DNA from: Sipunculus nudus
Taxonomy: Eukaryota; Annelida; Sipuncula; Golfingiida; Sipunculidae
Length of the DNA: 64,000 nucleotides
Assembly: GCA_026874595.1 (NCBI GenBank)
Contig: CM049309.1
Location: 24,061,033 to 24,125,032, forward strand
Direction of reading: 5' to 3'
This document shows positions 23,255-34,597 of the stretch, one piece after another. A model generated the notes under the pieces. It saw nothing but the letters and a program-made list of their open reading frames with translations. It did not search any database and was not told the DNA's origin. The position numbers and the translations under genes were made by a program. The number at the start of each line of letters is the position of its first letter. Within the stretch, counting starts at the first letter, position 1.

Positions 23255-23564
23255 ATTCAAGAGGAGCCTGTTCATCTCGTATTTGATTGGTCAAGTATGG
23301 ATGGGCCCTTTGACCTAATGGTTGATTCTGCACCTGTTTGTCGGCCAAAATCTGCCAAGAAGCAGTTGTCACTTTCTTGGCAGCTTCATATGTTTCATAT
23401 ATCTCGACTACTCGGACAAATTGGCCAAAACGCACATTTTTGCCCAAAAAGTTATCCTTAAGATAGACAACAATTCAGAGGAACATGTGCGGACTAGGCA
23501 ATTTAAAGACCTTAACAAAGCTGTCCTTAGCATGATTGTTAAACTGAACAATGTAATGAAATAA
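23255..23564 (+). CDS. SAMD3-like exon G (C-terminal block), frame change inside
   Basis: Acceptor ATATTTTCCAG. The phase-0 frame reads IQEEPVHLVFDWSSMDGPFD, then LMVDSAPV, and stops at 23459-23461. The family-like C-terminus CHFLGSFICFIYLDYSDKLA, then FAQKVILKIDNNSEEHV and LNKAVLSMIVKL, is in another frame ending at TAA 23562-23564. The switch falls between about 23320 and 23350. Confidence 0.55.
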
Positions 23565-23769
23565 TGCTCTCAATGAATTGAGATCCAAGCTGCCTGACTG
23601 CAAATTAAATTCTGGAAATCTTGCTCACATGTGAATCTTTGGACAGTACCAATATGATATTTGACCTTGTATTGTGATGTACATGCAGATGCATCAGTTT
23701 ATTTGATTTAATGACTTGTATTTTTTGTACTTTATTGTTGTATTTCACTACACATGTATGTTTTTGTGT

Positions 23770-23775
23770 AATAAA
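23770..23775 (+). terminator. Poly(A) signal for the SAMD3-like gene
   Basis: Canonical AATAAA about 205 bases past the distal stop, followed by ATTTGTATTTTTT. It lies about 290 bases inside the right CACTG end. Confidence 0.5.
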
Positions 23776-24429
23776 AACATTAATCTGATAAGATTTGTAT
23801 TTTTTAGCAACAGTAAGCTGCGCAGCATCAAGTTAACACAAGTAAAATAGATCACCTCATTTCCCACAAGTTATGAGGATGCAGTAGAAAAGGTAGTCAT
23901 TTGACTATTCTTTGGTACAAAGTGACTACCCTGATGGGTAGTCATCATAAATTTTACTACCTCATAGGGTAGTAAAATCAATATTTTGACTACCTGGGTA
24001 GTCAAATTAGATACATCCCAATGACTACCCTGAGGTAGTCGGTTTTACTACCTTGTACTTTCAGTGTGCCCCTCTCAATATTATTCGAATACGTTCTTAG
24101 CGTATCTTATAACCAGCTGCTGTACGTAGCATTCTATTTTTCTAAGAACGCGCATCTTTTTGTCGATGCAGACCTGATAGTTATTCCTTTAGTCTTCTTT
24201 AGTCAGAGAGCATATTTTTCTGTTGTACTATTTCCATAATTTTGTGACAATTACAATAATAGCTGACCTATTCCCGCCTATATTCAGGCAAACTCAAAAG
24301 ATATTCAGACAAAGGTTTTTAACGCTCCTCGAAGTGTACCAGTTATCTGGAAGAGTTAACAAGCCATAGGTTGTAACAGGATCAACAAGGCTGTTTTAAT
24401 CTTTTTTTTTTACTTCCCCCGCAAATTGA

Positions 24430-25490
24430 TTTCAAAATGTTTGTTTCGCATTAATACTGTAGGCAATTAATACTAAGCAATAAATCAGCAGAGAATCAGC
24501 AATATGTGAAATATGTAACACGTACATCAATTTCATGTTTTAAAGGGGCCAAATCACCTTTATAATCTAAAGATAATCCCTTGGAGATTTTATTCAAAAT
24601 AGGCCAGAAAACGTTGATATCACGCACACAGGGTGCTTGTTTTTTTAATATTAACATGTTTATTATAATAAGTGAGGGCCCGCCAAAATAAATCAAATTC
24701 AACAATGGCATCAGAAAGCAAGTCGGATAGGCGAAAGTTTAGCAAATTGCGTTTTGCAACAAATAACCTTTTGTACCTCTGCAAATACGCCACATACCAT
24801 ATTAGGTTACATTTTTTCCTCTTTTGTCAACATTGCTGTGTTTACAAACATGTTCTTGATCAACAAGTTCAAACATCCTTCACGGAGGTATTATAAGAAC
24901 TTTACAAAACCAGAATTACCATTAGATCATCAATATATACACAAAGAAGCCAAAAAATCACAAATTCTCTTTCAAAATGTAGGTGAATGGGTACCTTTAA
25001 GGTCCATTTGAAAACCGTATGACAGTATCTTAGTGTAATGTATTTTAATATCCCCCCTGCCAAGACAATTTATAATACTGTTGACTTTTTGAAAACCATA
25101 TTACATTATATATGACAACATAGTACCCAAGATGTCTAATGTTATTCTTAAGATTGAAGGTTGGTAAATAAGTTTGATCTTGACTTTGAACACCCTCTCT
25201 AACCTTCGGACAGCTCTGGAATAGTTTGTTTTACCAGTGCACATTCAAAATCTTATAAATCGATCCAATATTATTCATTCTGATGCGATAGTTACAATAT
25301 CAAAGCAATATATAGCCTTTTGTTATGATGGCGGTCATCTTGGATTTTTTGGAGGTCAGGGGGTTGATAAAATTTGTTACCTTACATTTTCCATCAGCTT
25401 ACACCTAGATGAATTGAAAACAAGTGCTATCTCAATTTGGGCATTCAATTCCTACGGGATTGGGATTTTGCTACATGAGCGACTACACTA
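24430..25490 (+). repeat. Right arm of the long inverted repeat
   Basis: Aligns by eye with the reverse complement of 16994-17820: AATGTTTGTTT...GTAGGCA, GAGAATCAGCAATAT, ACATCAATTTCAT, TATGACAGTATCTTAGTG, GATCTTGACTTTGAACACCC and TGGCGGTCATCTTGGA. The 24544-24996 MITE interrupts it. Confidence 0.65.
24544..24996. mobile_element. 453-bp MITE flanked by TTAA
   Basis: TTAA lies at 24540-24543 and again at 24997-25000. Ends are AGGGGCCAAATCACCT and, inverted, AGGTACCCATTCACCT (11 of 16 matching). The arm homology on either side is interrupted exactly here (ATCAATTTCAT before, GGTCCATTT after, matching CATCAGGTCTATT in the left arm). TTAA targets suggest piggyBac or Kolobok-type mobilisation. 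Confidence 0.6.
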
Positions 25491-25745
25491 AAAATGTATA
25501 GGCAATTTTGCATGTCCTTACCTGTTGAATACCTTTCCCGTTTGGGGTAATACCACCAACAATTTGGCGCCATTAACTAAAATGTATAGGCAATTTTGCA
25601 TGTCCATACCTCTTTAAACACCTTTCTCGTTTGGGGCTGCGCCACCAACAATTTGGCGCCACTAACAAAAATGTATAGGCAATTTTGCATTTCCATACCT
25701 TTTGAAAACCTTTCTCGTTTGGGGTAGCGCCACCAACAATGTTGT
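25491..25745 (+). repeat. 88-bp satellite, right part of the split array
   Basis: GCATGTCC/GCATTTCC landmarks at 25510, 25599 and 25687 with the same CTCGTTTGGGG and CAATTTGGCGCCA phrases and the same orientation as at 16562-16993. The last unit decays at about 25745. Confidence 0.93.
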
Positions 25746-26130
25746 GTTGCGCTGCTTCGGTGCACATTTCCCGGAAGTGGATTGACGTATTGACTATGAC
25801 TTTGCCTTTCCATATATTCTGGATAGTTTTCTTATGGTGCTACCTCTAATGATAATATAATTGCATACATCTTTGCCCGGATCACAGGAATGGTTGGATT
25901 TATTGGCCTGGAACCTTGCATGTCTATACATTTTGGATAGCTTACTCATACACGAGGCTAGCGGCGCCACTTGCTTATTCAATGTTGTAGTGTACATGCG
26001 TGCACATATCTCAAAAGTGGTATGACATTAGCCTGAAATTGTGCATGTCCGTACATCGTTGATAGCTAGCTCTCTTGTATAAAAGACTGGTGGTGACACT
26101 TACAATCATTTGGCTGCCATCAATCTGGGC
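25746..26130 (+). repeat. Diverged GGCGCCAC-type repeat flanking the satellite
   Basis: Phrases such as CTTGCATGTCTATACATT, GGATAGCTTACTCAT, GCGGCGCCACTTGC and CACATATCTCAAAAGTGG match the 15-16 kb block, so the satellite sits inside a larger copy of that family. Confidence 0.6.
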
Positions 26131-26764
26131 TTCTATTTTGATTAAAATCACATAGCTTATTCTCATTCACTTTAGTTGTCCACGGCTTATGTTGTTGCGG
26201 AACCCACAACTGTGTTGATGGAGAGGAATGTCAGCGAATCGGAAATCAGCGTCTTAGGACGAGACAACTATATAGGCTAACAATATTATTTCGCCTGAAA
26301 TTTCCACTTGAACAAGTTAGGCCTACGACATAGCTCAATGTATATATCCACTCAGAAAACAGATTTCACACACGCATGCACACACACAATAATAGTTTGT
26401 ATGAAATGCATGCAACAAATTTTAACTAGAAAAATTGACAAAGTGTTTCTAGAATTTATTATATACAATATAAAAAAGAGGTATAAAAACTGAAATATGA
26501 AAAATCTACATAGACCAAAAAATGCATAATTGAGCATATGTATTACAAAGAATCGGAACAGGTGTATTGTCATTACATATCTACAATTCAACTATTGTAT
26601 TAGATAATAATACAGATAATATTACAGAGAGAAAACAGTTGTAGTTTCGATATATACATAAAACGGAAATTTAATTGTGGGTAACGATTTACACCATATT
26701 TCAACTCAAAGAACTGACAAAGTTTAGTAGAATTTAAAATATACAATATAAAACGAGACACGAA
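26131..26764. other. No gene seen
   Basis: AT-rich sequence; short open frames only. Confidence 0.4.
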
Positions 26765-27490
26765 ATCAATCTTTCTTTCATTCAATTTTTCTTTCATTCA
26801 ATCTTTCATTCATTCTGTCTTTCTTTCATCCAATCTTTCACTCATTCTTATCTTTCTTTTTTTAATCTTTCTTTCATTCACTCTTTTATTCCTTCAGTCT
26901 TTCATTTATTCTGTCTTTTTTTCATTCACTCTTTCATTTATTCAATCTTTCATTCATTCCATCTTTCGTTTCTTCAATCTCTCATTCATTCTTATCTTTC
27001 TTTTATTCAATCTTTCTTACATTCACTCTTTCTTTCATTCACTCTTTCATTCATTCAATCTCTCTGTCATTCAATCTTCCTTTCATTGAATCTTTAATTC
27101 AGTCAGTCTTTCCGTCGTTCAATCTCTCATCCATTCTTATCTTTATTTTATTCAATCTTTTTCTCATTCAATCCTTTTTTAATTCAATCTTTCATATATT
27201 TTTATCTTTTTTTGATTCAATATTTTTCTCATTCAATCTTTCATTCGTTCTGTTCTGTTTTATTCAATCTTTATCTCATTCGATCTTTCTTTCATTCAAT
27301 CTTTCATTCATTCAATCTTTCATTCAATTTGTCTTTCTTTCATTCACTCTTTCATTCATTCAATATTTTGTTCAATCTTTCTTTCATTCAGTCTTTCATT
27401 CATTCAACCTTTCATTCATTTTGTCTTTCTTACATTCACTCTTTCATTCATTCAATATTTTGTTCAATCTTTCTTTCTTCGATTCTTTAT
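26765..27490 (+). repeat. Pyrimidine-rich imperfect repeat of TTTCATTCAATC
   Basis: About 700 bases of alternating CTTTCATTCATTC, CTTTCTTTCATT and CATTCAATC words on a 4-base lattice with many substitutions. An open frame of Phe/Ser/His-rich peptide across it (27212-27502) is compositional. Confidence 0.9.
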
Positions 27491-29200
27491 CGAATACTTT
27501 AATACACGACAAATGCACAAACTTTAGAATTACATTTATATATAAATTATGATAAAGACTATATGTACACTGTAAAAATTGTATTTTAGCAGTATCTTTC
27601 TGTAAAACTTTCCTACATTACTAATAAACTAATGATAAAAGGATACTCGCTTGCATTCTTCAGCTTGTAAATAGAAACTACAGTAACACATAAACACGAA
27701 CCCATCTCTAGCAGATTTCATTGAGCTGCATGGCTTCGCAATGGCAATGCATGAACAATGGAAGTTGTAAGTCATTATGTAAGACAGTTAACAAGGTTCC
27801 CGCAACCCCCTTTTTTCAGAACGGTAAACAGGCATATTCCCCGTTCAATCAAGGACGTTTCTCTTACCCTGGTTGCTCAGAACTAAAGAGAAAAGTGCCA
27901 TAATCCAGAACCTTCCCAAGTTTATTCAGTCAGTTATTTATGCTTGGTCATTTTAAGTTATTGAGGTCGATGTGCAATATTTAAAAAAAAATTATGTTCG
28001 GTTCGGTTTACATTCAGGATTAAATGAACGAAAAAATAGGAAAGAGGAGCTGTTATATGCATGTATGGGAAAAATATACATTCATTTTTGTTATCATTGT
28101 TACCAGCCAATTTAAGCCATTTCAGTGTTTTAACCGTGAAACGATGTCAGCTGCCGGCCACCGCTCATAACTGCGTCATATTATAATCAATGCTATAAAT
28201 GTCATTCGCATAAACACCTTTGGATAACTGTCATAAAATCCTTAAGCGGAGACTAAACTTTTTAGCGAGTCTGATTGGTTTGCAACTTGAAGTTAAAACG
28301 CGAGACCAAATCAGTGTCAAACAGCTGCATACACCGGCTGTTTCAGTCACGGACAAACATGTTGCCGTGTGAACATATCAAGGTTTACAGAAGTCACCGG
28401 GTGATTGAGGCTTACACCTGCGAAATTTCATGAGAGAATTCCCATTTCAATTAAGCCACGTGACAAACTGTTCTGTTTAACAGTGGGTGTTGCCAACGGT
28501 ACCTCTGGCACCTCTAGTGCCAGAAATTTGAGGGCTCTCACATCACGAGATATTCCTTGTCTTATTTAGTCCATGCCTCTATGATTCGGCGGAGAAAGAT
28601 ATTCACATGTGGACTACCTATAATCTTATGTCAACCAGTAAATGGAAATTAATGCAGATGTAAAAAGTGAGCTGGTTATCAGACATATTTAACCTCTGTG
28701 GAAGTAAGGGATTCCATGAGTAACGTGAAGACCTGAATTTTGTTCTGAACCTTTCGGCAAACAATATGGTGGTGTGTCTCTCATTGCATTTGCTGAATCA
28801 AATGTGGCAACACCTCTGGGTAAGGAGAAGAGGTGCGAGACCTTTCATTTAAATGAGAATGTTTTAGTTGTCTGATAACACTACATCAGCCTTGCATCAA
28901 GTACATGTGTCTGTGCTCAGGTACAAAAAAAATATAGTTCTTGCTTCGTATATGTACTTTTCAAACATGTACTTGAAAGATACTTTTAAAATAATGGTCA
29001 AGTGTATTATCTAGGAAGGATTACGGCTGATGTATTTCCTGCAGGCCTTGGTTTTTAATATAAATTGTTATATGCCCAATTCAGCTACCCTTAAATCCAG
29101 CACGTCACTTTTGGTTGTAAATTGTGCAGGTTCTAAAAACCACGTTGAGCTAATGAGCAAAATGCAAACAAAAGTGATGTGTCTAATGATGTATTTAGAC
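27491..29200. other. No gene or clear repeat seen
   Basis: Mixed AT-rich sequence. A 60-codon frame at 27721-27903 and others are unsupported. Confidence 0.4.
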
Positions 29201-29204
29201 TGGA

Positions 29205-30013
29205 CATATTATGATAGGGGCACCCGGTCACCGCCCGTCTGTCCGTCCGTTAACTTTTATATGTGGCCGCGATAAATTACCAGTACAGGGCTTCGATGGA
29301 TTTTCTCGAAACTCACCATAAATACTTACCAAAAGATTATCTTCATTCTAGGCAAAATTCACGCATATTTAGAGAGGGCAGAAGTCACATGGCTTCTTTA
29401 AGCTGTTGCCACGATAACATAACAGGAATATAAATATTTCGATGAAATATTAACCAATATAATATCTTGACTTGGTTTATTTCCTGGTAAATCAACACAT
29501 ATTTGATTATGTCAAAGGTCACAAAACTTTGGTGGCGCCGTAGCGTAATGCAAAAAAAATTATGTTTTTTCATGAAACTCTTTATAAATATTTACCATTA
29601 GAATTTCTCATCTGAATTAAATTCTTTTCAAAATTCACGCATACTCCCTGACATCAGAGATCATCAGGCTGCTTGGTGGTATTGCTGTGATAACTAAGAA
29701 TTTGATGGTTTTTGATGACATTCAGTATGAATATTAAACCAACTCCCCAGGAGTCAATTTTCTGTAAAATCTGTGCATAAGGTCAAAGGTCACAAGACAT
29801 ACGACCGGAATATTACGAACTCCTCCAGTGCTCTAGTTCCAGATGTCACAGAGTTTAGATTTAACCATGCATGTAAAACACACATATAGACAAATGTATC
29901 TGTGTCACGGTAAAAACTGTTTTGGGATACATTGTAATTTATTAATATGTAAATTATTTTGCAAAGTATTTTAGTTTGTCAGCTGCATGTCATGGCCCAT
30001 GGTCTACTTGTTC
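29205..30013 (+). repeat. Dispersed mollusc-type repeat copy
   Basis: Starts near TATTATGATAGGGG, then a CCCGTCTGTCCGTCCGTTAA tract. It has two internal half-units (TTTCTCGAAACTCACCATAA, then TTTCATGAAACTCTTTATAA) and CTTTGGTGGCGCCGTAGCG. It ends GTCAGCTGCATGTCATGG then CCCATGGTCTACTTGTTC, the family 3' end. Confidence 0.65.
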
Positions 30014-30279
30014 AATTCACTTATTACGAGTACCTTTGGGACTAATTGGTTTTCCTTCATATTGACCAGACTCAACAGAAATTACCTTCATAGCCCATAA
30101 ACTCCATCCAGAAAGAGAAATCTGCACGTGTTCTGTTGTGAACAATTCGTGTATTAATTACAAATTTTGTGAACAGGTGTCGCTCTAAGCATTCATCCTT
30201 AATTTGTATCATGTATGTTGTTTCGTTTATTTATGAGGCAAGAGAATTAAGCTTAGTGGTACCGTTACCACCAGAATGT

Positions 30280-32030
30280 ACTGATGGCGTAAGTGAATAT
30301 TTGTGGTGGTGAGGCCGACAGCTTTTACTGGCACCTGATGTTTTGTAAGTGAAGTTTTGTGGTGGTGAGGCCGACAGTGTTTACTGATACCTGATGGTGT
30401 AAGTGAATATTTGTGGTGGTGAGGCCGACAGTGTTTACTTATACCTGATGTTGTAAGTGAAGTTTTGTGTTGGTTAGGCTGACAATTTTTACTGATACGT
30501 GATGGTGTAAGTAAATATTTGTGGTGGTGAGACTGACAGTGTTTACTTATACCTGATGGCGTAAGTGAAGTTTTGTGGTGGTGAGGCCGACAGTGTTTAC
30601 TGATACCTGATGGCGTAAGTGAATATTTGTGGTGGTGAGGCCAACAGTGTTTACTGATACCTGATGGCGTAAGTGAATATTTGTGGTGGTGAGGCCGACA
30701 GCTTTTACTGGCACCTGATGTTTTGTAAGTGAAGTTTTGTGGTGGTAAGGCCAACAGTGTTTACTGATACCTGATGGCGTAAGTGAATATTTGTGGTGGT
30801 GAGGCCGACAGCTTTTACTGGCACCTGATGTTTTGTAAGTGAAGTTTTGTGGTGGTGAGGCCGACAGTGTTTACTGATACCTGATGGTGTAAGTGAATAT
30901 TTGTGGTGGTGAGGCCGACAGTGTTTACTTATACCTGATGTTGTAAGTGAAGTTTTGTGTTGGTGAGGCTGACAATTTTTACTGATACGTGATGGTGTAA
31001 GTGAATATTTGTAGTGGTGAGACTGACAGTGTTTACTTATACCTGATGGCGTAAGTGAAGTTTTGTAGTGGTGAGGCCATCAGCTTTTACTGGCACCTGA
31101 TGTTGTTAGTGAAGTTTTGTGGTGGTGAGGCTAGCAATGTTTACTGATACCCGATTGCGTAAGTGTATATTTGCGGTAGTGAGCCTGACAATGTTTGCTT
31201 ATACCTGATGGCGTAAGTGAAGTTTTGTGGTGGTGAGGCCGACAGTGTTAGGTACCTGATGGTGTAAGTGAAATTTTGTGGTGGTGAGGCCGACAGTGTT
31301 TACTGATACCTGATGTTTTGTAGGTGAAATTTTGTGGTTGTGAGGCCGAAAGCTTTTACTGGCACCTGATGTTTTGTAAGTGAAATTTTGTGGTGGTGAG
31401 GCCGACAGTGTTTATTGGCACCTGATGTTGTTAGGGAAGTTTTGTGGTGGTGAGGCTGACAATGTTTACTGATACCTGATGGTGTAAGTGAATATTTGTG
31501 GTGGTGAGGCCGACAGTGTTTACTGGTACCTGATGTTATAAGTGAAGTTTTGTGGTGGTGAGGCCGACAGCTTCTACTGGCACCTGATGTTATAAGTGAA
31601 GTTTTGTGGTGGTGAGGCTAGCAATATTTACTGGTACCTGATGTTGTAAGTGAAGTTTTGTGGTGGTGAGGCCGACAATGTTTACTTATACCTGATGTTG
31701 TAAGTGAAGTTTTGTGGTGGTGAGGCCGACAATGTTTACTTATACCTGATGTTGTAAGTGAGGTTTTGTGGTGGTGAGGCCGACAATGTTTACTTATACC
31801 TGATGTTGTAAGTGAAGTTTTGTGGTGGTGAGGCCGACAATGTTTACTTATACCTGATGTTGTAAGTGAAGTTTTGTGGTGGTGAGGCCGACTATGTTTA
31901 CTTATACCTGATGTTGTAAGTGAAGTTTTGTGGTGATGAGGCCGACAATTTTTACTTATACCTGATGGTGTAAGTGAAGTTTTGTGGTGGTTAGGCTGAC
32001 AGTGTTTTTTATACCTAATGGTGTGAGTGA
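30280..32030. repeat. 54-bp minisatellite, about 32 units
   Basis: Unit core TTGTGGTGGTGAGGCCGACA, then GTGTTTACTGATACCTGATG and a variable GTGTAAGTGAATAT or TTGTAAGTGAAGTT tail. A higher-order repeat is visible: 30301 onward and 30791 onward match over several units (offset 490, nine units). Since 54 is 18 codons, long minus-strand frames (30227-30754 and 31618-32055) read an 18-residue His-rich repeat, with no start context, splice sites or domain. Confidence 0.95.
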
Positions 32031-32039
32031 AATTAAATG

Positions 32040-32836
32040 ATGGGAGGCCGTCCATATGTAGCGTCGTTGGGTAAAATAGTTACTCGGTAAGAATTCTATA
32101 TTGGAGATATTTAAGATATTAAATGAGTCCTTAATGCAATTAGGATTTAGAGATTGATACAAATATCACTATGAATGATAAATTTATGTTCTGTACATTG
32201 AGATTTGTGGGAATTCCAGTGTAGTGTTCAGTGTGGTCGGTAGGAATGCTGATGGAGCCCCGTTTAGAGTCAGAGCTGTAGTATAGTGGCGGGGGTCGTG
32301 TGATACGCCGAGTGACATAGTGTCATCGTCAGACATGAACCCTCCCTGATTGATACACAGGGTCAGCTCTTATCGTTTTGTCAATGTGAAGGAGGCAAAA
32401 AATCAATCAGTATAACCTTATTCCACGATTGTTATGTAAACCCGGTTCAGCGTGAGTTATAATCCGCAAACCTTTAATAACGTTTGATCGATTTCCACCC
32501 CAAACTTGGACAACTGGATGACAGAGGTTTGACAAAATCTGGGGCAGCGCGCTTGGCAGCCGCCACTCATCTACCGATACCCGTGATGCAATAATCAAGG
32601 GTTGATGTGTTATTTACAGTAATCCATTTATCAAATAATTACTCAATTATATATATAATTATATATAAATGTACATATTAATTACATCTATTTCTGGTTC
32701 TGCAATATACACTACTGCAAGAGTGCTCTATGGAATTAGAGCATTACAGATAGATTAATCTAGAATAATAAACAAATTTAATCCGACCAATTTTTTTTTA
32801 TTGTTCTACACCTATTTATATGTATTTCTATTTACT

Positions 32837-32867
<31 letters not shown>

Positions 32868-33340
32868 GTATATATATGTAGCGAGAGTTTATATTTGTGA
32901 TGTGTTATTGTGTGTGTGCGTGAGTACGAATCATGAAGAAGTGTGCGTGCGTTTGTGTGTTTCGGAGAGAGATCGAGAAGCGACATATTGTGAGGGGGAG
33001 ATATCTGATTGTCTTGTTATGTATACCAGTATTGTGCGTGTGTGTGTGTGTCCGCGTGATACATGAGGAAGCCCGCGGAGCCACAGGCTTGATACTTTGA
33101 TTTAGAGCCAACAGAAGTTAGAAATATATACACGACATGTTCTGATCATTCTTATCTTTTGATATGCCAATCGGGCTCTCTGACCCCTTCAGCAACAAGC
33201 CCCAGTCCCGATCCGTTCAATATCTTCGCATTAATCTGTGTCCGGTAAAACATTCATCCAGGTTTGAGACATATACAAATATTTCAAACTTGTCCAGCCA
33301 TCTGTTGTGGTTCATTAGCAACTTTGAAACTTAGTTATTA

Positions 33341-33415
<75 letters not shown>

Positions 33416-33579
33416 GTGTGTGTGCACGTGTATATATATATATGTATGAATTAATGAGTATTTTCAGTTTATATTGTTAATGCATTCATGTATGATTATT
33501 GTCATCATTATTGAGTTTCCATGACACTTATAATCAATCATTGTTCCATCTTTATTATATTTTGTATATTTTACTAATG
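32040..33579. other. No gene seen; microsatellites
   Basis: Contains (CA)n/(TA)n at about 32838-32880 and (TA)n at about 33342-33410. Nothing coding is supported. Confidence 0.5.
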
Positions 33580-33870
33580 TAAAATGGGAGACCGAACAAA
33601 TCAGTTTTTAGTGTGACGAAATTCTGATTTTTAAGACCAGAGAAAACTAAATTTTACGATTGATGAAATAATTTGGTTTTCGATCAAAGATAGACTGGCT
33701 CTAAAGACCGAAATAAATGTTATGTTTAAGACCCCTTGAAATATTAATTTTTAGACCGAAAAAAATACTAGGTTTTTAGGCCGAGGAAACTCTTCGTTTT
33801 TATAAAAAAGAAATACCAAGTTTTAAGACAGTAGAAATTCTAGGCTTAAATTATAAACACTTATGAGGGT
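33580..33870 (+). repeat. Degenerate ~35-bp tandem repeat around 'AAGACCGAAGAAATACTA'
   Basis: Repeated words TTTTTAAGACC, AGACCGAAATAAAT, TTTTTAGACCGAAAAAAATA and TTTTTAGGCCGAGGAAACT, spaced about 30-40 bases. Very diverged. Confidence 0.4.
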
Positions 33871-34500
33871 TGGTCACTCCATTCCGTATCACGTCACGTA
33901 GAAGTCTGTGTTTCTGACAACTCACGACAGACGACCGCCGGTTCGCCGCCCATTCGGGGTTGTTTCAACGACTGTGTTTTTGTTACCATGATCAGATGTT
34001 TTATGACATTTGCAACCTTATATTAGTTCAAAGGCGACATGGAACAAAACATGGATGAGCCGGTCATACATTTCCCCTTATATTCATTTGTGCAGCCCCT
34101 GCAAGATTTATGAACATAACGAGCAACGAGCTGTTACTTGCTGGAACTGCTGGGTTTTTCGTTAGATATGTGCGAATGAAATGTTCATAGAGCACCGAAA
34201 AATAGCAGGCTTTCTTTTATAAATGATAATTAAGTGCACATGAACATATATTAGCTTGGCTATAATGAGGGTGTGCTTAACGAAATAACTTTCAAGTAAC
34301 GCATTTTTTATGTGCCTTTATGATTTGAAAGCGTAAGCTTCAATTAACACATAAACACTAACGGAACCCGCCACGGGAGTGCTGTGTTTGCTTGTGACAT
34401 AACACGTCCAGAGTGGTAAAAACCAACGTCGGTCTGTACTAAAATCCCGGCGTAAGACTACAACAACCCACTCAAGCACATGTTACAAAGGATTTTAATT

Positions 34501-34501
34501 A

Positions 34502-34534
<33 letters not shown>

Positions 34535-34539
34535 GTCTT

Positions 34540-34597
<58 letters not shown>

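Larger units (their letters stand above)
19287..23564 (+). pseudogene. SAMD3-like gene, 5'-truncated and probably frameshifted (7 exons seen)
   Basis: Seven exon-like blocks with good splice sites encode, in order, an acidic Ser-rich linker, WKKPYQFP, YPVPDKYTDIIRGI, a basic KRKKKG...KRPKLG stretch, YLPERPPGED, an ADEYQRLTGKDL helical block, AVAFCGLQALSREDP, and a C-terminal VILKID block. This order resembles the C-terminal region of the multi-copy animal family annotated as 'sterile alpha motif domain-containing protein 3-like', whose function is unknown. No SAM domain exon is seen between the left inverted repeat and 19287. Family-like sequence changes reading frame inside the 21000 exon (near 21090-21100) and inside the 23255 exon (near 23320-23350), and the 19858 and 20553 exons do not join in phase. 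A captured, decayed gene fragment is the simplest reading. Base-call or assembly indels, or a small missed exon, are alternatives. Confidence 0.55.
18937..24066. mobile_element. 5.1-kb segment with CACTGAAAG terminal inverted repeats carrying a SAMD3-like gene
   Basis: The left end starts CACTGAAAGCATAGGGTAGT and the right end, read inwards on minus, starts CACTGAAAGTACAAGGTAGT. The next shared block is ACTACCTCA-GGGTAGT on both, giving about 60-70 bp of alignable inverted repeat. The right end continues with many GGTAGT/ACTACC inverted motifs (about 23890-24066). The SAMD3-like exons and their poly(A) signal (23770) fit wholly inside. CACT-type ends are seen in several cut-and-paste superfamilies, but I see no transposase, and no clear target duplication beyond TG/TG. 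Confidence 0.65.
16994..25490. mobile_element. 8.5-kb insertion with long terminal inverted repeats, splitting the 88-bp satellite
   Basis: The left end reads TAGTGTAGAC and the right end reads GACTACACTA. Inwards the two ends stay alignable in inverted orientation over hundreds of bases, e.g. GTAGGAATTTGATGCCCAAA on the left against TTTGGGCATTCAATTCCTAC on the right, then the 'ccaagatggccgcc' motif and TATGACAGTGTAG. Removing 16994-25490 rejoins the satellite unit: 71 bases remain on the left and 19 on the right, 90 in total against a period of 88. That fits an insertion with a 2-bp duplication, although A-runs at the junction leave its identity (AA or TA) open. No transposase is recognised. 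The interior holds the CACTG-ended segment and its SAMD3-like gene. Confidence 0.8.
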
